Of a stretch of 64,000 nt of DNA, positions 24,978 through 33,176 are shown in pieces. Each line of letters starts with the position of its first letter. Position 1 is the first letter of the stretch. The position numbers were made by a program, and so were the translations under genes. The notes beneath the pieces were generated by a model, which worked only from the letters and a program-made list of their open reading frames with translations, ran no database searches and was not told the DNA's origin. The DNA lies in the NCBI RefSeq assembly GCF_000012845.1, contig NC_009615.1:3314501-3378500 (forward strand). Direction: 5' to 3'. The DNA is from Parabacteroides distasonis ATCC 8503 (GTDB taxonomy: Bacteria > Bacteroidota > Bacteroidia > Bacteroidales > Tannerellaceae).

Positions 24978-26285
24978 TCATTTAACGATTATATTCAACT
25001 CTTCTGAGACAGATTCAGTACCACCTACAGCAGTCGCTATGATTTTAAATATATGTCCCGTATCCGTGGTCGCCCCAAAATCTGGATCGTTCAACACCGC
25101 AAAGAAAAGCCCCAACGGGAAAGTATACTCCGTAACACCTACTGCTTCTGGGACAGTTATCCCCGGAACGACTAATCCCATTTGAGACTGAAACTCGCTA
25201 TTACCAATCAATTCAACTCCTGCATTGAAATCCCCATTTATTACCGCCAGTGCTCCTGCAAACGGATCATTCCCGGGCTTAATAATCACTTTCAAGCTAG
25301 CCAATCCGTTCTTTGCCTTAAATGTCACCTTCGCATCATTGGCTTTACTCAACTCATCCGGCAAAGTATATGTATTTTGTGGCAGGGTGATCTCTACCGT
25401 ATTCTCACTCGGATCCACCGGACCCTCCGGCTCATCGCCGCCATCGTCCACCACCGGCACATCTACGGAATCCGTCAGCCCATTCCACGTCACCTCAGCG
25501 GAGATCTCGATACCCTGCAAACCATTCGGATTTTCCGGATCATAAGCGCCCGGCTTCATCGTGATGGCCAACGCATCGCCACCCAGCCAGTCGGAGCTCT
25601 CGGCCGAGGCGGGCTTCGTGATCACACGGCTCTCGCGTATATCCTTATTATCCTTATTCTTTCCCACGAAAGAGACTGTTATCTCCTTTACGCCCTCATC
25701 TAGCATCCAATAGAAAGCGGAGGGTTGCGCGAAAGCCTCCGTTCCAGAGTAGGCAAGCACCTTGCTCCGCGTACCGGCCTTCACCGTGATCGACCAGCTA
25801 GTAAAGGAAGTCTGCATTTCCGTGGAATAAACAAGCTGTATCTTCGTATTTTCCATCTTACAAGTAACGGTGACATCGGTAGCCTCACCTTTCTTCACGG
25901 CGAAAGAGGTGCTTCCACCATAGTAAGGATCTGTCTCTGTCGGACCGCCCGGCTTATGGGCATACATCGTGTAGCTGTCTACCGGAAGTTCCACGGAGGC
26001 ATTCGTAGGATCGTAAGTAAGGGTTTTGTAAACGCCCGTGCTGTTACTGATCTCCACGATATATCCCGTGGCGCTCACCGATGGGATAGACTCTGGAGTT
26101 CCGGGGTTAGCATCGGCCTTGGTCTGCACGTCGTTGTTCTTCGCGTCTACAGCTACCCCAAGATTCAGCAAGCCCATCTCGGAGGAGCCATCCTCTTTCC
26201 CGAGGATCTCGTTCTTCATCTCGCAGGAAGCCAGCCCCATTACTAGAAGGCAACCTGCCATTATCGTATATTTTATATTCATCAT
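24978..26285 (-). CDS. DUF4493 lipoprotein
   Basis: A 435-residue predicted outer-membrane lipoprotein. The signal TIMAGCLLVMGLASC has the lipobox LASC (C about 21), followed by EMKNEILGKEDGS. The DUF4493 pattern includes LNLGVAVDAKNNDVQTKADA, TGYIVEISNSTGVYKTL, YYGGSTSFAVKKGEATDVTV and CKMENTKIQLVYS. A proline/acidic linker (VVDDGGDEPEGPVDPSENTV) separates a C-terminal domain of about 150 residues ending in HIFKIIATAVGGTESVSEEL, possibly DUF4493-unrelated and unassigned. It is the second gene of the operon, and the next gene begins about 15 bases after its stop. Function unknown; a surface role is inferred from the lipid anchor. Confidence 0.85.
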   Translation of the reverse strand: MMNIKYTIMAGCLLVMGLASCEMKNEILGKEDGSSEMGLLNLGVAVDAKNNDVQTKADANPGTPESIPSVSATGYIVEISNSTGVYKTLTYDPTNASVELPVDSYTMYAHKPGGPTETDPYYGGSTSFAVKKGEATDVTVTCKMENTKIQLVYSTEMQTSFTSWSITVKAGTRSKVLAYSGTEAFAQPSAFYWMLDEGVKEITVSFVGKNKDNKDIRESRVITKPASAESSDWLGGDALAITMKPGAYDPENPNGLQGIEISAEVTWNGLTDSVDVPVVDDGGDEPEGPVDPSENTVEITLPQNTYTLPDELSKANDAKVTFKAKNGLASLKVIIKPGNDPFAGALAVINGDFNAGVELIGNSEFQSQMGLVVPGITVPEAVGVTEYTFPLGLFFAVLNDPDFGATTDTGHIFKIIATAVGGTESVSEELNIIVK

Positions 26286-26321
26286 TAAATTCGTTCTACT
26301 GGTTTTACATCCTAATAACTA

Positions 26322-27146
26322 TTAGAGCCAATCGGAAGGGATCTCGATATCGATAGGCTTATCGTTCGTGGAATCATCGAAAGTAATCGTGATGCCTACC
26401 TTGCCGGTGGTATCCTCTACTTTCGGGTTGACAGTGATTGTCCACATGCTGCCCCACTTCATCTCGCGGGTCAAGGTATTGACCTCGGCATTCGTTCCAT
26501 CTGCCTTCTTGGTAAACTGGAAAGTCGCCGTCACGTTCTCCCCGGCCTCGGCCAGCTTCACGTAAAGAGGATCCGTATCCCCCTTCGGCCAGATGATCGA
26601 ACCGTTCTCACCTGCCGCTTGGGTAGAGAAATGAACGGCGTAATCAGAGAAATAAGTAGCCATCGTATCGCCAAATTTCACGACCAGCTTTCCGCAGGCC
26701 GGCTTACAAGCCACATTTACAGCCGCTACCTTATCGCTATTCACGTCGAATCGGCTAGAGCCATACATATAGATACCGTTACGGGTGGAGGCATTCACGT
26801 TAAACTCTTCCCCATCAGAAGCTACTACCGTGTAAGAGCCGTTGCTCAACTCGATCAAACCTGTGGGCCTTTCCGAGTATTTCCACTCACAGCCCGATAC
26901 CACATGGCCTTGCGCATCCAAGATTTTCACCTTGTAATCCGCAAGGGGACGATCCGTCAGGTATGTACTCTCATCGACAGCTTTTGTCTTCGTATCAAAG
27001 ACCGTCTCGGCGGCAAGGTCTAGTATTACCGCACCTTTTCCGCCCATAGCCTGCGAGCCTCCCTCCTCGGAGGAGCAAGCGCTCAACATTAGGCCTCCCG
27101 CCAAGGCACAGACCATTTTTACTAATAAAGTCCTCAATTTTCTCAT
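26322..27146 (-). CDS. DUF4493 lipoprotein, first gene of the operon
   Basis: A 274-residue predicted lipoprotein. The signal LLVKMVCALAGGLMLSAC has the lipobox LSAC, followed by SSEEGGSQAMGG. The mature part has the family landmarks FDTKTKAVDESTYLTDRPLADY, YTVVASDGEEFNVNASTRNG, MYGSSRFDVNSDKVAAVNVA and CKPACGKLVVKFGDTMATYF. It lacks the PCMD domain. It heads the minus-strand lipoprotein operon and is divergent from an AraC-family gene. I could not find a clear TAnnTTTG element on its side of the gap, which would fit activation by that regulator but does not show it. Confidence 0.85.
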   Translation of the reverse strand: MRKLRTLLVKMVCALAGGLMLSACSSEEGGSQAMGGKGAVILDLAAETVFDTKTKAVDESTYLTDRPLADYKVKILDAQGHVVSGCEWKYSERPTGLIELSNGSYTVVASDGEEFNVNASTRNGIYMYGSSRFDVNSDKVAAVNVACKPACGKLVVKFGDTMATYFSDYAVHFSTQAAGENGSIIWPKGDTDPLYVKLAEAGENVTATFQFTKKADGTNAEVNTLTREMKWGSMWTITVNPKVEDTTGKVGITITFDDSTNDKPIDIEIPSDWL

Positions 27147-27380
27147 GCAAAAATTTATTGATTTCTGTTTTTTTAATTTACCTAATAAAAAGTGTACAAA
27201 AGAACGACTTCGTTAGGAATCTCACAAGGTCAATTTTTATTATTACCTATTCTTTTTTTTAGATTCCATTTTATACAACAACAAGAACAGAGCGTCTTAC
27301 GATTATCTTCTATCCTGTTTTTATTCTTCATTATTCTATTTATTAGATTGAGTCCAAATAAAAATATCCTCAAAAAAACG

Positions 27381-27388
27381 TATATTTG
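27381..27388 (+). promoter_or_regulatory. -7 element of the AraC-family gene
   Basis: TATATTTG matches TAnnTTTG exactly, about 20 bases before the ATG, implying a very short leader. No TTG is found at the -33 spacing. The remaining roughly 240 bases of this gap are AT-rich and should include the operon's control sites, but I see no clear operator. Confidence 0.45.
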
Positions 27389-27409
27389 CCATCAAAATTA
27401 CGTAAGAAT

Positions 27410-28258
27410 ATGGAAAATGACATCCCTAAAATAGACCTGCCACAAGATTGGGTAATAGGAAAACTCTCGGAGAAAGACATTGGATTGCTGAATTTATACG
27501 CTAATTATCCTTGTCGACTAAAAGCGGGAATATTCGTGTTATGCCTAAGGGGAGAAGTGGAAGCATCTATAAATCTGACGCAATTTAAAGTAGAGGCCGG
27601 GAGTTTTATTACGATTCTGCCGGGTACGATTTTCCAGATTCATAGAATGGATAGAGATCTGCAAATTTATTTCATGGGATTCTCGTCTGATTTCATCAAT
27701 CAAGCGAATATCAATAAATCGGTCATGGATATGCACTATGCCATAAAAGATAGTCCTGTTTTCAAACTAAAAGAAGAAGCCCAATCATTATTGAGAGATT
27801 ATTTCGAATTGTTGATCAAGACATATCAGTTTTGTGTCTCGCAATTAAACAGGAGTCTCATCAACCACCTGTTTTCCGGAATATTAATGGGAGTCAGCAT
27901 CATGTATAAAGATAAGACAACAGACACGTCCAATCTCTCTAAAGCCGAAATTATCAGCAAGAACTTCACTCAATTAGTCATGCAAAACTATACCATGCAA
28001 CGATCCGTTGCATGGTATGCCAAGCGGCTTGGCATCACACAAGCGCATCTAAGCAGCATTATCAAACAAACTACCGGAAAAACTTGCATAGAGATCATAA
28101 CCTCCATGGTAATCATGGACGCTAAAGCTCAACTGAAATCAACGAACCTTTCCATCCACGACATAGCCTATACGCTAAATTTCACGAATATGTCTTTTTT
28201 TGGAAAGTATTTCAAGCGGTATGTGGGCATGAGCCCACAGGAGTATAGAAATAGTTAG
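27410..28258 (+). CDS. AraC-family transcriptional regulator
   Basis: A 282-residue regulator with an N-terminal cupin-like sensing half and a C-terminal AraC DNA-binding domain of two helix-turn-helices. The first HTH is visible as SVAWYAKRLGITQAHLSSII, the second as SIHDIAYTLNFTNMSFFGKY, and the family signature FKRYVGMSPQEYRNS closes the protein. The start chosen is the ATG before ENDIPKIDL; upstream codons are open but overlap the promoter. It is transcribed away from the lipoprotein operon, and such divergence often means control of the neighbour; this is inferred. Two adjacent perfect palindromes fall inside the first HTH coding region. The effector is unknown. Confidence 0.92.
   Translation: MENDIPKIDLPQDWVIGKLSEKDIGLLNLYANYPCRLKAGIFVLCLRGEVEASINLTQFKVEAGSFITILPGTIFQIHRMDRDLQIYFMGFSSDFINQANINKSVMDMHYAIKDSPVFKLKEEAQSLLRDYFELLIKTYQFCVSQLNRSLINHLFSGILMGVSIMYKDKTTDTSNLSKAEIISKNFTQLVMQNYTMQRSVAWYAKRLGITQAHLSSIIKQTTGKTCIEIITSMVIMDAKAQLKSTNLSIHDIAYTLNFTNMSFFGKYFKRYVGMSPQEYRNS
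27990..28035. repeat. Two overlapping perfect inverted repeats in the AraC-family gene
   Basis: ATACCATGCAACG is followed by ATC and then its exact reverse complement, ending at 28018. ATGCCAAGC, one base, and GCTTGGCAT then form a second palindrome from 28017 to 28035. Both encode the start of the first helix-turn-helix. Confidence 0.9.
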
Positions 28259-28265
28259 TCGATAC

Positions 28266-29804
28266 TCACATTCCCCAATTCTCCCTATCCAAACTCCTAT
28301 ACTGTATAGCCTCCGCCAAATGCCGGACTTCGATATGTTCCGAATTATCCAAGTCCGCTATCGTGCGGGAGACTTTCAGGATACGGTCATAGGCACGGGC
28401 GGAGAGGCAGAGACGTTGCATGGCGGTTTTGAGGATGGAGAGGCCGGAAGCGTCGGGAACGGCGTACTGATGGAGTAGCTTGGAGTTCATCTGGGCGTTG
28501 CAATAAATACCCTCATAAGCGGCAAAACGCCTTTCCTGGATCGCACGGGCTTTTATGACCCGCTCACGGATAGCGATACTAGGCTCTGAGGGCTGTTGCT
28601 CGGAAATCTTCTCGAAAGGGACAGGGACAATCTCTATCTGGATATCGATACGGTCCAATAAAGGGCCGGAAATGCGGTTCATATATTTCTGGACGGCTCC
28701 GGGAGAACAGAGGCAAGGACGGTCCGGATGGTTGTAGTAGCCGCAGGGACAAGGATTCATGGAGGCCACAAGCATAAAGCCGGCTGGATATTCCACCGTG
28801 AAACGGGCACGGGAGATATTGATCACTCGATCTTCCAATGGCTGCCGCATGACTTCCAAGACACTCCTGTTAAATTCCGGCAACTCATCCAAAAAAAGGA
28901 CACCATTATGAGCCAAGCTGATCTCTCCCGGCTGCGGGAAAGTGCCCCCTCCTACCATGGCGACATTAGAGATCGTATGATGGGGAGAGCGAAAAGGACG
29001 TTGTACCATCAAGGAGGTGCCACCTCCTATCTTACCGGCTACGGAATGGATTTTAGTTGTTTCCAAGGACTCATGCAAGGTAAAAGGGGGCAAGATCGTG
29101 GGGAGACGTTTCGCCAACATGGACTTGCCACTTCCGGGAGGGCCTACCATGATCAGATTATGTCCGCCGGCGGCGGCCACCTCCATCGCACGCTTCACGT
29201 TCTCTTGTCCCCGGACATCGGAGAAATCGCAATCAAACAATTGCTGGCGGTCGTAAAACTCCTTACGGGTATCAATGACCGTAGGCCGCAATGTCGGTTT
29301 CCCCTCCATAAACTCCAGCACCTCTTTGATATTCGAAGCTCCATACACTTCCAGATCGTTCACTACCGCAGCCTCACAAGCGTTTTGCTTGGGTAAGATA
29401 AAGCCCTTAAAGCCTTCTTCCCTAGCCTTGATAGCGATAGGCAATGCCCCTTTTATCGGTTGGAGGCTCCCGTCCATAGAAAGCTCGCCCATCAATACGA
29501 ATTTGGATAAGTTGGATGAATCTATCTGCTCTGCCGCCGCCAGAATACCGATCGCCAAAGGCAGATCATAAGAAGACCCTTCCTTACGGATATCTGCGGG
29601 GGCCATATTAATAACGATACGATTGCGGGGGAATTTATAACCACATACTTGAAGAGCCGAGATAATGCGTTCATGGCTCTCACGAACGGCCACGTCCGGA
29701 AGACCGACTAAAAAGAATTGGATACCTTTGGAACAGTTCACTTCTACGGTAACGACCGTAGCGGAAATCCCCTGCACGGCAGCGGCATAAGATTTTACTA
29801 ACAT
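28266..29804 (-). CDS. YifB/ComM-family Mg-chelatase-like AAA+ ATPase
   Basis: A 512-residue protein of the YifB (ComM) family. The N-terminal ChlI-like domain is visible in VEVNCSKGIQFFLVGLPDVA and VINMAPADIRKEGSSYDLPL. The AAA+ core has the Walker A motif MVGPPGSGKSMLAKRL, Walker B in GVLFLDELPEF, and the arginine-containing PLLDRIDIQIE. The C-terminal Mg-chelatase domain holds LSARAYDRILKVSRTIADL. A cysteine cluster (MNPCPCGYYNHPDRPCLCSP) is conserved in the family. ComM acts as a branch-migration helicase during natural transformation in other bacteria; a role in DNA processing is likely here too. It converges with the AraC-family gene, with only a few bases between the stops. Confidence 0.96.
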   Translation of the reverse strand: MLVKSYAAAVQGISATVVTVEVNCSKGIQFFLVGLPDVAVRESHERIISALQVCGYKFPRNRIVINMAPADIRKEGSSYDLPLAIGILAAAEQIDSSNLSKFVLMGELSMDGSLQPIKGALPIAIKAREEGFKGFILPKQNACEAAVVNDLEVYGASNIKEVLEFMEGKPTLRPTVIDTRKEFYDRQQLFDCDFSDVRGQENVKRAMEVAAAGGHNLIMVGPPGSGKSMLAKRLPTILPPFTLHESLETTKIHSVAGKIGGGTSLMVQRPFRSPHHTISNVAMVGGGTFPQPGEISLAHNGVLFLDELPEFNRSVLEVMRQPLEDRVINISRARFTVEYPAGFMLVASMNPCPCGYYNHPDRPCLCSPGAVQKYMNRISGPLLDRIDIQIEIVPVPFEKISEQQPSEPSIAIRERVIKARAIQERRFAAYEGIYCNAQMNSKLLHQYAVPDASGLSILKTAMQRLCLSARAYDRILKVSRTIADLDNSEHIEVRHLAEAIQYRSLDRENWGM

Positions 29805-29864
29805 AGTTAAGAATTTTGAGTTACTAATTACAAATTAAAACCGGAACCTCCTGTTTTCAATCGC

Positions 29865-30965
29865 TCAGTCTTCGAACAAGTTTTCCAGTGTTTGCTTGAT
29901 CTCGATTCCATTCTCTGTTTTCATCAAGATCTTATGATCCTCATCTATCAAGAAACAGCGTGGCAATACGCTTACGTTATACAGATCTATCAACATAGCC
30001 GCTTGTCCGGCCGAATCTGTTACCAGATTCCACGCTATACTATCTTTCTTCAGTACATCCCGGACATTATCCGGATTATCGTCCAAGCTAACCAAAAGAA
30101 TATCCAACTGATCTTTCGGATATTTCATCGCTACCTTATCCAGATATAGATCCTCTGTCTGGCACATATCACACCAAGGAGCAGTAAATGTCAGCAATAA
30201 ATATTTCTGCGGGAAAGAATCCAAACTTACCGTATTCCCATAAATATTCCTTACGGAGAAATCTGGGGCTTCCGCACCCAAAGCCGTACGTTTCGCACGG
30301 GCGCTATATTGCTCCAGCTCCTTCACCAGATAAAAGTCTTTCAACCTTGGATTCAATAACGCCAACAACTCATCAATTTTACGAGTATCATCGGGATCTG
30401 AGAAAAAAGATTGAATCAAGACAACGGATACCTCTTCATCCGGGTTCTCTTTTACGTACCGGATCGCTTCCTCGCTCAATTGCATATTAACATTCGCCAA
30501 ACGAGCGGCGATATCCGTCTCCTCGATCGTATCGTTCAAATCCTTGCTATTTAAAGAATTTGATAAATTTGTCAATTCCGTCAATAAAGGAGCGATTTTT
30601 TTCTTAAAAGCGGTCAACTTATCATTTGTCCGTCCCCCCTTTACCTGCAATAGCAATGGAGAGTTAGCGTCGCCCGTGATTTTTACGGTTTCTCCCGGTT
30701 CCAGATAAGCCGTAACCCAATGCTCTTTATCCGCAAAGAAGATAGTCACACAATGGAAACCCGCTTCATTTTGATCGATCTGGAACTGCCCGGGTTTCGT
30801 ACAAACCACCGTATCAACCACTTTATAATTATCCTTCTCAAATACAGCATATACGGTTTGATCTTCCAGATTAGAAAGTTCCCCTTCAATCCGATAGACA
30901 TAATCCTTGCCACAAGATGACAAACAAATTATAAAGCCAATAATAAGTGCCAGTTTTTTTATCAT
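29865..30965 (-). CDS. Thioredoxin-like lipoprotein (DUF4369-TlpA type)
   Basis: A 366-residue predicted lipoprotein with a signal ending in LSSC (C about 18). The N-terminal domain resembles DUF4369 (YRIEGELSNLEDQTVYAVFEK, TAYLEPGETVKITGDAN). A helical middle part is followed by an AhpC/TSA-thioredoxin domain (LGAEAPDFSVRNIYGNTVSL, FTAPWCDMCQTEDLYLDKVA). The active-site pair is CDMC, and the cis-proline region is VLPRCFLIDE. Such proteins reduce or exchange disulfides in the periplasm or on the outer membrane of Bacteroidota. No partner gene adjoins it. The cysteine after the cis-proline (PRC) is unusual for the family and might form an extra disulfide. Confidence 0.9.
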   Translation of the reverse strand: MIKKLALIIGFIICLSSCGKDYVYRIEGELSNLEDQTVYAVFEKDNYKVVDTVVCTKPGQFQIDQNEAGFHCVTIFFADKEHWVTAYLEPGETVKITGDANSPLLLQVKGGRTNDKLTAFKKKIAPLLTELTNLSNSLNSKDLNDTIEETDIAARLANVNMQLSEEAIRYVKENPDEEVSVVLIQSFFSDPDDTRKIDELLALLNPRLKDFYLVKELEQYSARAKRTALGAEAPDFSVRNIYGNTVSLDSFPQKYLLLTFTAPWCDMCQTEDLYLDKVAMKYPKDQLDILLVSLDDNPDNVRDVLKKDSIAWNLVTDSAGQAAMLIDLYNVSVLPRCFLIDEDHKILMKTENGIEIKQTLENLFED

Positions 30966-31067
30966 TACTCCTTTTTAAGCTCTTCTTATAACAGATAATC
31001 CGGTCTAAAGGTAGGAATATTTTTTTTAACTACTTTACATTTATAATAAAATTAACGTAGTTATCAT

Positions 31068-31103
31068 AAAAAAAGCGCAGAATTAGTAATTCCACGCTTT
31101 TTT
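31068..31103 (-). terminator. Bidirectional-type terminator downstream of pckA
   Basis: AAAAAAAGCG and CGCTTTTTT form the outer stem, with GAATT and AATTC pairing inside. It has T-tracts on either strand and lies after the pckA stop. Confidence 0.8.
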
Positions 31104-31119
31104 ATAAAGATATTTTTAG

Positions 31120-31148
31120 ACCTTGACCTTTTTTGATCAAGGTTTTTT
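31120..31148. terminator. Second hairpin downstream of pckA
   Basis: The arms ACCTTGA and TCAAGGT enclose ten bases and are followed by six T on the plus strand. It lies just past the pckA stop; on the minus strand the T-tract is missing, so it may mainly block antisense transcripts or protect the 3' end. Confidence 0.6.
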
Positions 31149-31154
31149 AAGCAA

Positions 31155-32762
31155 TTATAACTGAGGACCAGCAGCAACCAATGCCTTACCAGCTTCGTTG
31201 CCCGTGAACTTAGCAAAGTTCTTCTGGAAGCGAGCAGCCAAATCCTTCGCTTTCTCATCCCATTGAGCAGGATCAGCATAGGTATCGCGAGGATCTAAGA
31301 TCTTCGGATCTACGCCCGGTAATGCAGTCGGAACCTCGAAGTCGAAATACGGGATCTTCTTTGTCGGAGCCTCATTGATAGAACCATCAAGGATAGCGTC
31401 GATGATACCTCTTGTATCTTTGATAGAGATACGTTTGCCGCTACCGTTCCAACCTGTGTTCACCAAGTAAGCCTTAGCGCCAGTCATTTCCATCTTCTTA
31501 ACCAACTCTTCGCCGTATTTTGTCGGGTGCAATGACAAGAAAGCAGCACCGAAACAAGCGGAGAATGTAGGAGTCGGTTCCGTGATACCACGCTCTGTAC
31601 CTGCTAATTTAGCGGTAAATCCAGACAAGAAGTAGTATTGAGTTTGCTCCGGAGTCAAGATAGATACTGGAGGCAATACACCAAATGCGTCAGCAGACAA
31701 GAAGATAACTTGTTTTGCGTGCGGGCCTTTAGAAACCGGCTTAACGATGTTCTCGATGTGATAGATCGGATAAGAAACACGAGTGTTCTCTGTAACTGAC
31801 TTATCAGCGAAATCGATCTTACCATCAGCGGCAACTGTTACGTTCTCAAGAAGAGCGTCACGTTTGATAGCGTTGTAGATATCCGGCTCGCTCTCTTTAT
31901 CCAAGTTGATAACCTTAGCGTAGCAACCACCCTCGTAGTTGAATACACCCTCGTTATCCCATCCGTGCTCATCGTCACCGATCAACAAACGTTTCGGGTC
32001 CGTAGACAAAGTTGTCTTACCAGTACCAGACAAACCGAAGAAGATAGCTGAGCTCTTGCCCTCTTTATCCGTGTTAGCGGAGCAGTGCATAGAAGCGATA
32101 CCACGCAACGGGTTCAAGTAGTTCATGATAGAGAAGATACCCTTCTTCATCTCACCACCGTACCAAGTATTCAAGATAACTTGCTCTTTAGTCTTCAAGT
32201 TGAAAACAGTAGCAGTCTCAGAGTTCAAGCCTAATTCTTTGTAGTTGTCAACTTTAGCCTTAGCAGCGTTGAAAGAAACGAAATCAGGTTCGCCGTAGTT
32301 AGCCAATTCCTCAGCTGTCGGACGGATGAACATATTAGTTACGAAGTGAGCTTGCCAAGCAACCTCCATGATGAAACGTACTTTCAAACGAGTAGCCTCG
32401 TTAGCGCCACAGAATGTATCGACAACGAACAAACGTTTGCCAGACAATTCTTTTACGGCTTTAGCCTTCAAGTCTGCCCAAGCGGCCTCAGAACAAGGCT
32501 TGTTATCATTCTTATATTCATCAGAAGTCCACCATACAGAATCTTCGCTGGCTTCATTCTTTACGAAAAATTTATCTTTAGGAGAACGACCTGTATAAAT
32601 ACCAGTCATCACGTTTACAGCACCTAGCTCAGTTACTTGGCCTTTCTCGAAGCCTTCCAAACTCGGTTTAGTTTCTTCTGCGAACAGAACATCATAAGAC
32701 GGATTGTGAACGATTTCTTTCACATCAACAATTCCGTACTTGCTTAAATCTAAATTAGCCAT
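31155..32762 (-). CDS. pckA: Phosphoenolpyruvate carboxykinase (ATP)
   Basis: A 535-residue ATP-type PEP carboxykinase (EC 4.1.1.49). In Bacteroidota it commonly runs toward oxaloacetate, fixing CO2 and conserving ATP on the route to succinate and propionate. Visible motifs are the kinase P-loop [20 protein letters not shown], the metal-binding region [20 protein letters not shown], the substrate loop [14 protein letters not shown], and the adenine region [17 protein letters not shown]. Length and motifs are complete. It is a single-gene unit with two terminators behind it and a long upstream region holding two predicted promoters. The strongly biased codon choice (GCT/GCA, few rare codons) suggests high expression. 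Confidence 0.98.
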   Translation of the reverse strand: MANLDLSKYGIVDVKEIVHNPSYDVLFAEETKPSLEGFEKGQVTELGAVNVMTGIYTGRSPKDKFFVKNEASEDSVWWTSDEYKNDNKPCSEAAWADLKAKAVKELSGKRLFVVDTFCGANEATRLKVRFIMEVAWQAHFVTNMFIRPTAEELANYGEPDFVSFNAAKAKVDNYKELGLNSETATVFNLKTKEQVILNTWYGGEMKKGIFSIMNYLNPLRGIASMHCSANTDKEGKSSAIFFGLSGTGKTTLSTDPKRLLIGDDEHGWDNEGVFNYEGGCYAKVINLDKESEPDIYNAIKRDALLENVTVAADGKIDFADKSVTENTRVSYPIYHIENIVKPVSKGPHAKQVIFLSADAFGVLPPVSILTPEQTQYYFLSGFTAKLAGTERGITEPTPTFSACFGAAFLSLHPTKYGEELVKKMEMTGAKAYLVNTGWNGSGKRISIKDTRGIIDAILDGSINEAPTKKIPYFDFEVPTALPGVDPKILDPRDTYADPAQWDEKAKDLAARFQKNFAKFTGNEAGKALVAAGPQL

Positions 32763-32879
32763 CTTGAATTTAATTTAAATGATTGACTTTATATAACTTT
32801 TCTCTCTACTCTAGTTCGATACGGTGAGGCTTTCCGACCTTTTGGAGCTTGCTGCGACTCCACCTTGTTAACCGCGGTA

Positions 32880-32910
32880 CAAAAGTAATATTTTTTTTTA
32901 TCGTACACAG
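32880..32910 (-). promoter_or_regulatory. pckA: Proximal pckA promoter (P1)
   Basis: The minus-strand -7 element TACTTTTG matches TAnnTTTG. CTG stands 20 bases upstream at the -33 position. The leader would be about 110 bases and starts with a GC-rich segment. Confidence 0.6.
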
Positions 32911-32997
32911 CTTATTAAGGAAATTTTTCAGTAATAATTACTCTTTTCCATGCAATTAACAAAACCCTTAGTCTATTTGTAATATGGAGTTTACAAA

Positions 32998-33045
32998 TCA
33001 TATACTTTTAGCTAGCATCTCAACTATTTCCGAAGTTGTCATCAT
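32998..33045 (-). CDS. Possible 15-residue leader ORF upstream of pckA
   Basis: An ATG pair about 25 bases after a strong promoter opens a micro-ORF encoding MMTTSEIVEMLAKSI and a TGA stop. The stop falls on the base of a hairpin (ATTTGTAA with TTACAAAT, 32975-32998). The spacing, promoter then short peptide then hairpin, is like a leader-peptide attenuator, but the peptide has no run of a single regulatory amino acid. It could also be a remnant of a lost gene or chance. No homologue is recognised. Confidence 0.3.
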   Translation of the reverse strand: MMTTSEIVEMLAKSI

Positions 33046-33072
33046 AGGTATTCGCTTTTATTGTGACTGAAA

Positions 33073-33104
33073 CAAAGATATATACTTTTTTCCGCACAAA
33101 CAAA
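33073..33104 (-). promoter_or_regulatory. Distal promoter upstream of pckA (P2)
   Basis: On the minus strand TTTG, exactly 20 bases, and TATCTTTG form a near-perfect Bacteroidota sigma-ABfr promoter. It fires toward pckA about 300 bases ahead of its start. Confidence 0.7.
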
Positions 33105-33124
33105 TCCAGCGTATAAATATAAGA

Positions 33125-33152
33125 AAGGCGCAGGATAAATATCTTGCGCCTT
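33125..33152 (-). terminator. Terminator of korB
   Basis: AAGGCGCA and TGCGCCTT, with GAT/ATC pairing inside, form a strong stem a few dozen bases after the korB stop. The T-tract on the minus strand is short. Confidence 0.75.
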
Positions 33153-33176
33153 CTCTTATATCCAATCAGAAATATA

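Larger units (their letters stand above)
32763..33176. other. Long upstream region of pckA
   Basis: About 410 bases without a conventional gene. From the right it contains the korB terminator, a very good minus-strand promoter, a 15-codon micro-ORF ending at a hairpin, about 90 AT-rich bases, a second -7 element and a GC-rich leader of some 110 bases before the pckA start. No known riboswitch class is recognised. Confidence 0.6.

Noticed and set aside
32823..32864. Possible three-way junction RNA in the pckA leader (GGTG/CACC outer stem)
   Set aside because: The inner stems have only three base pairs each, so the fold is not convincing without comparative data.
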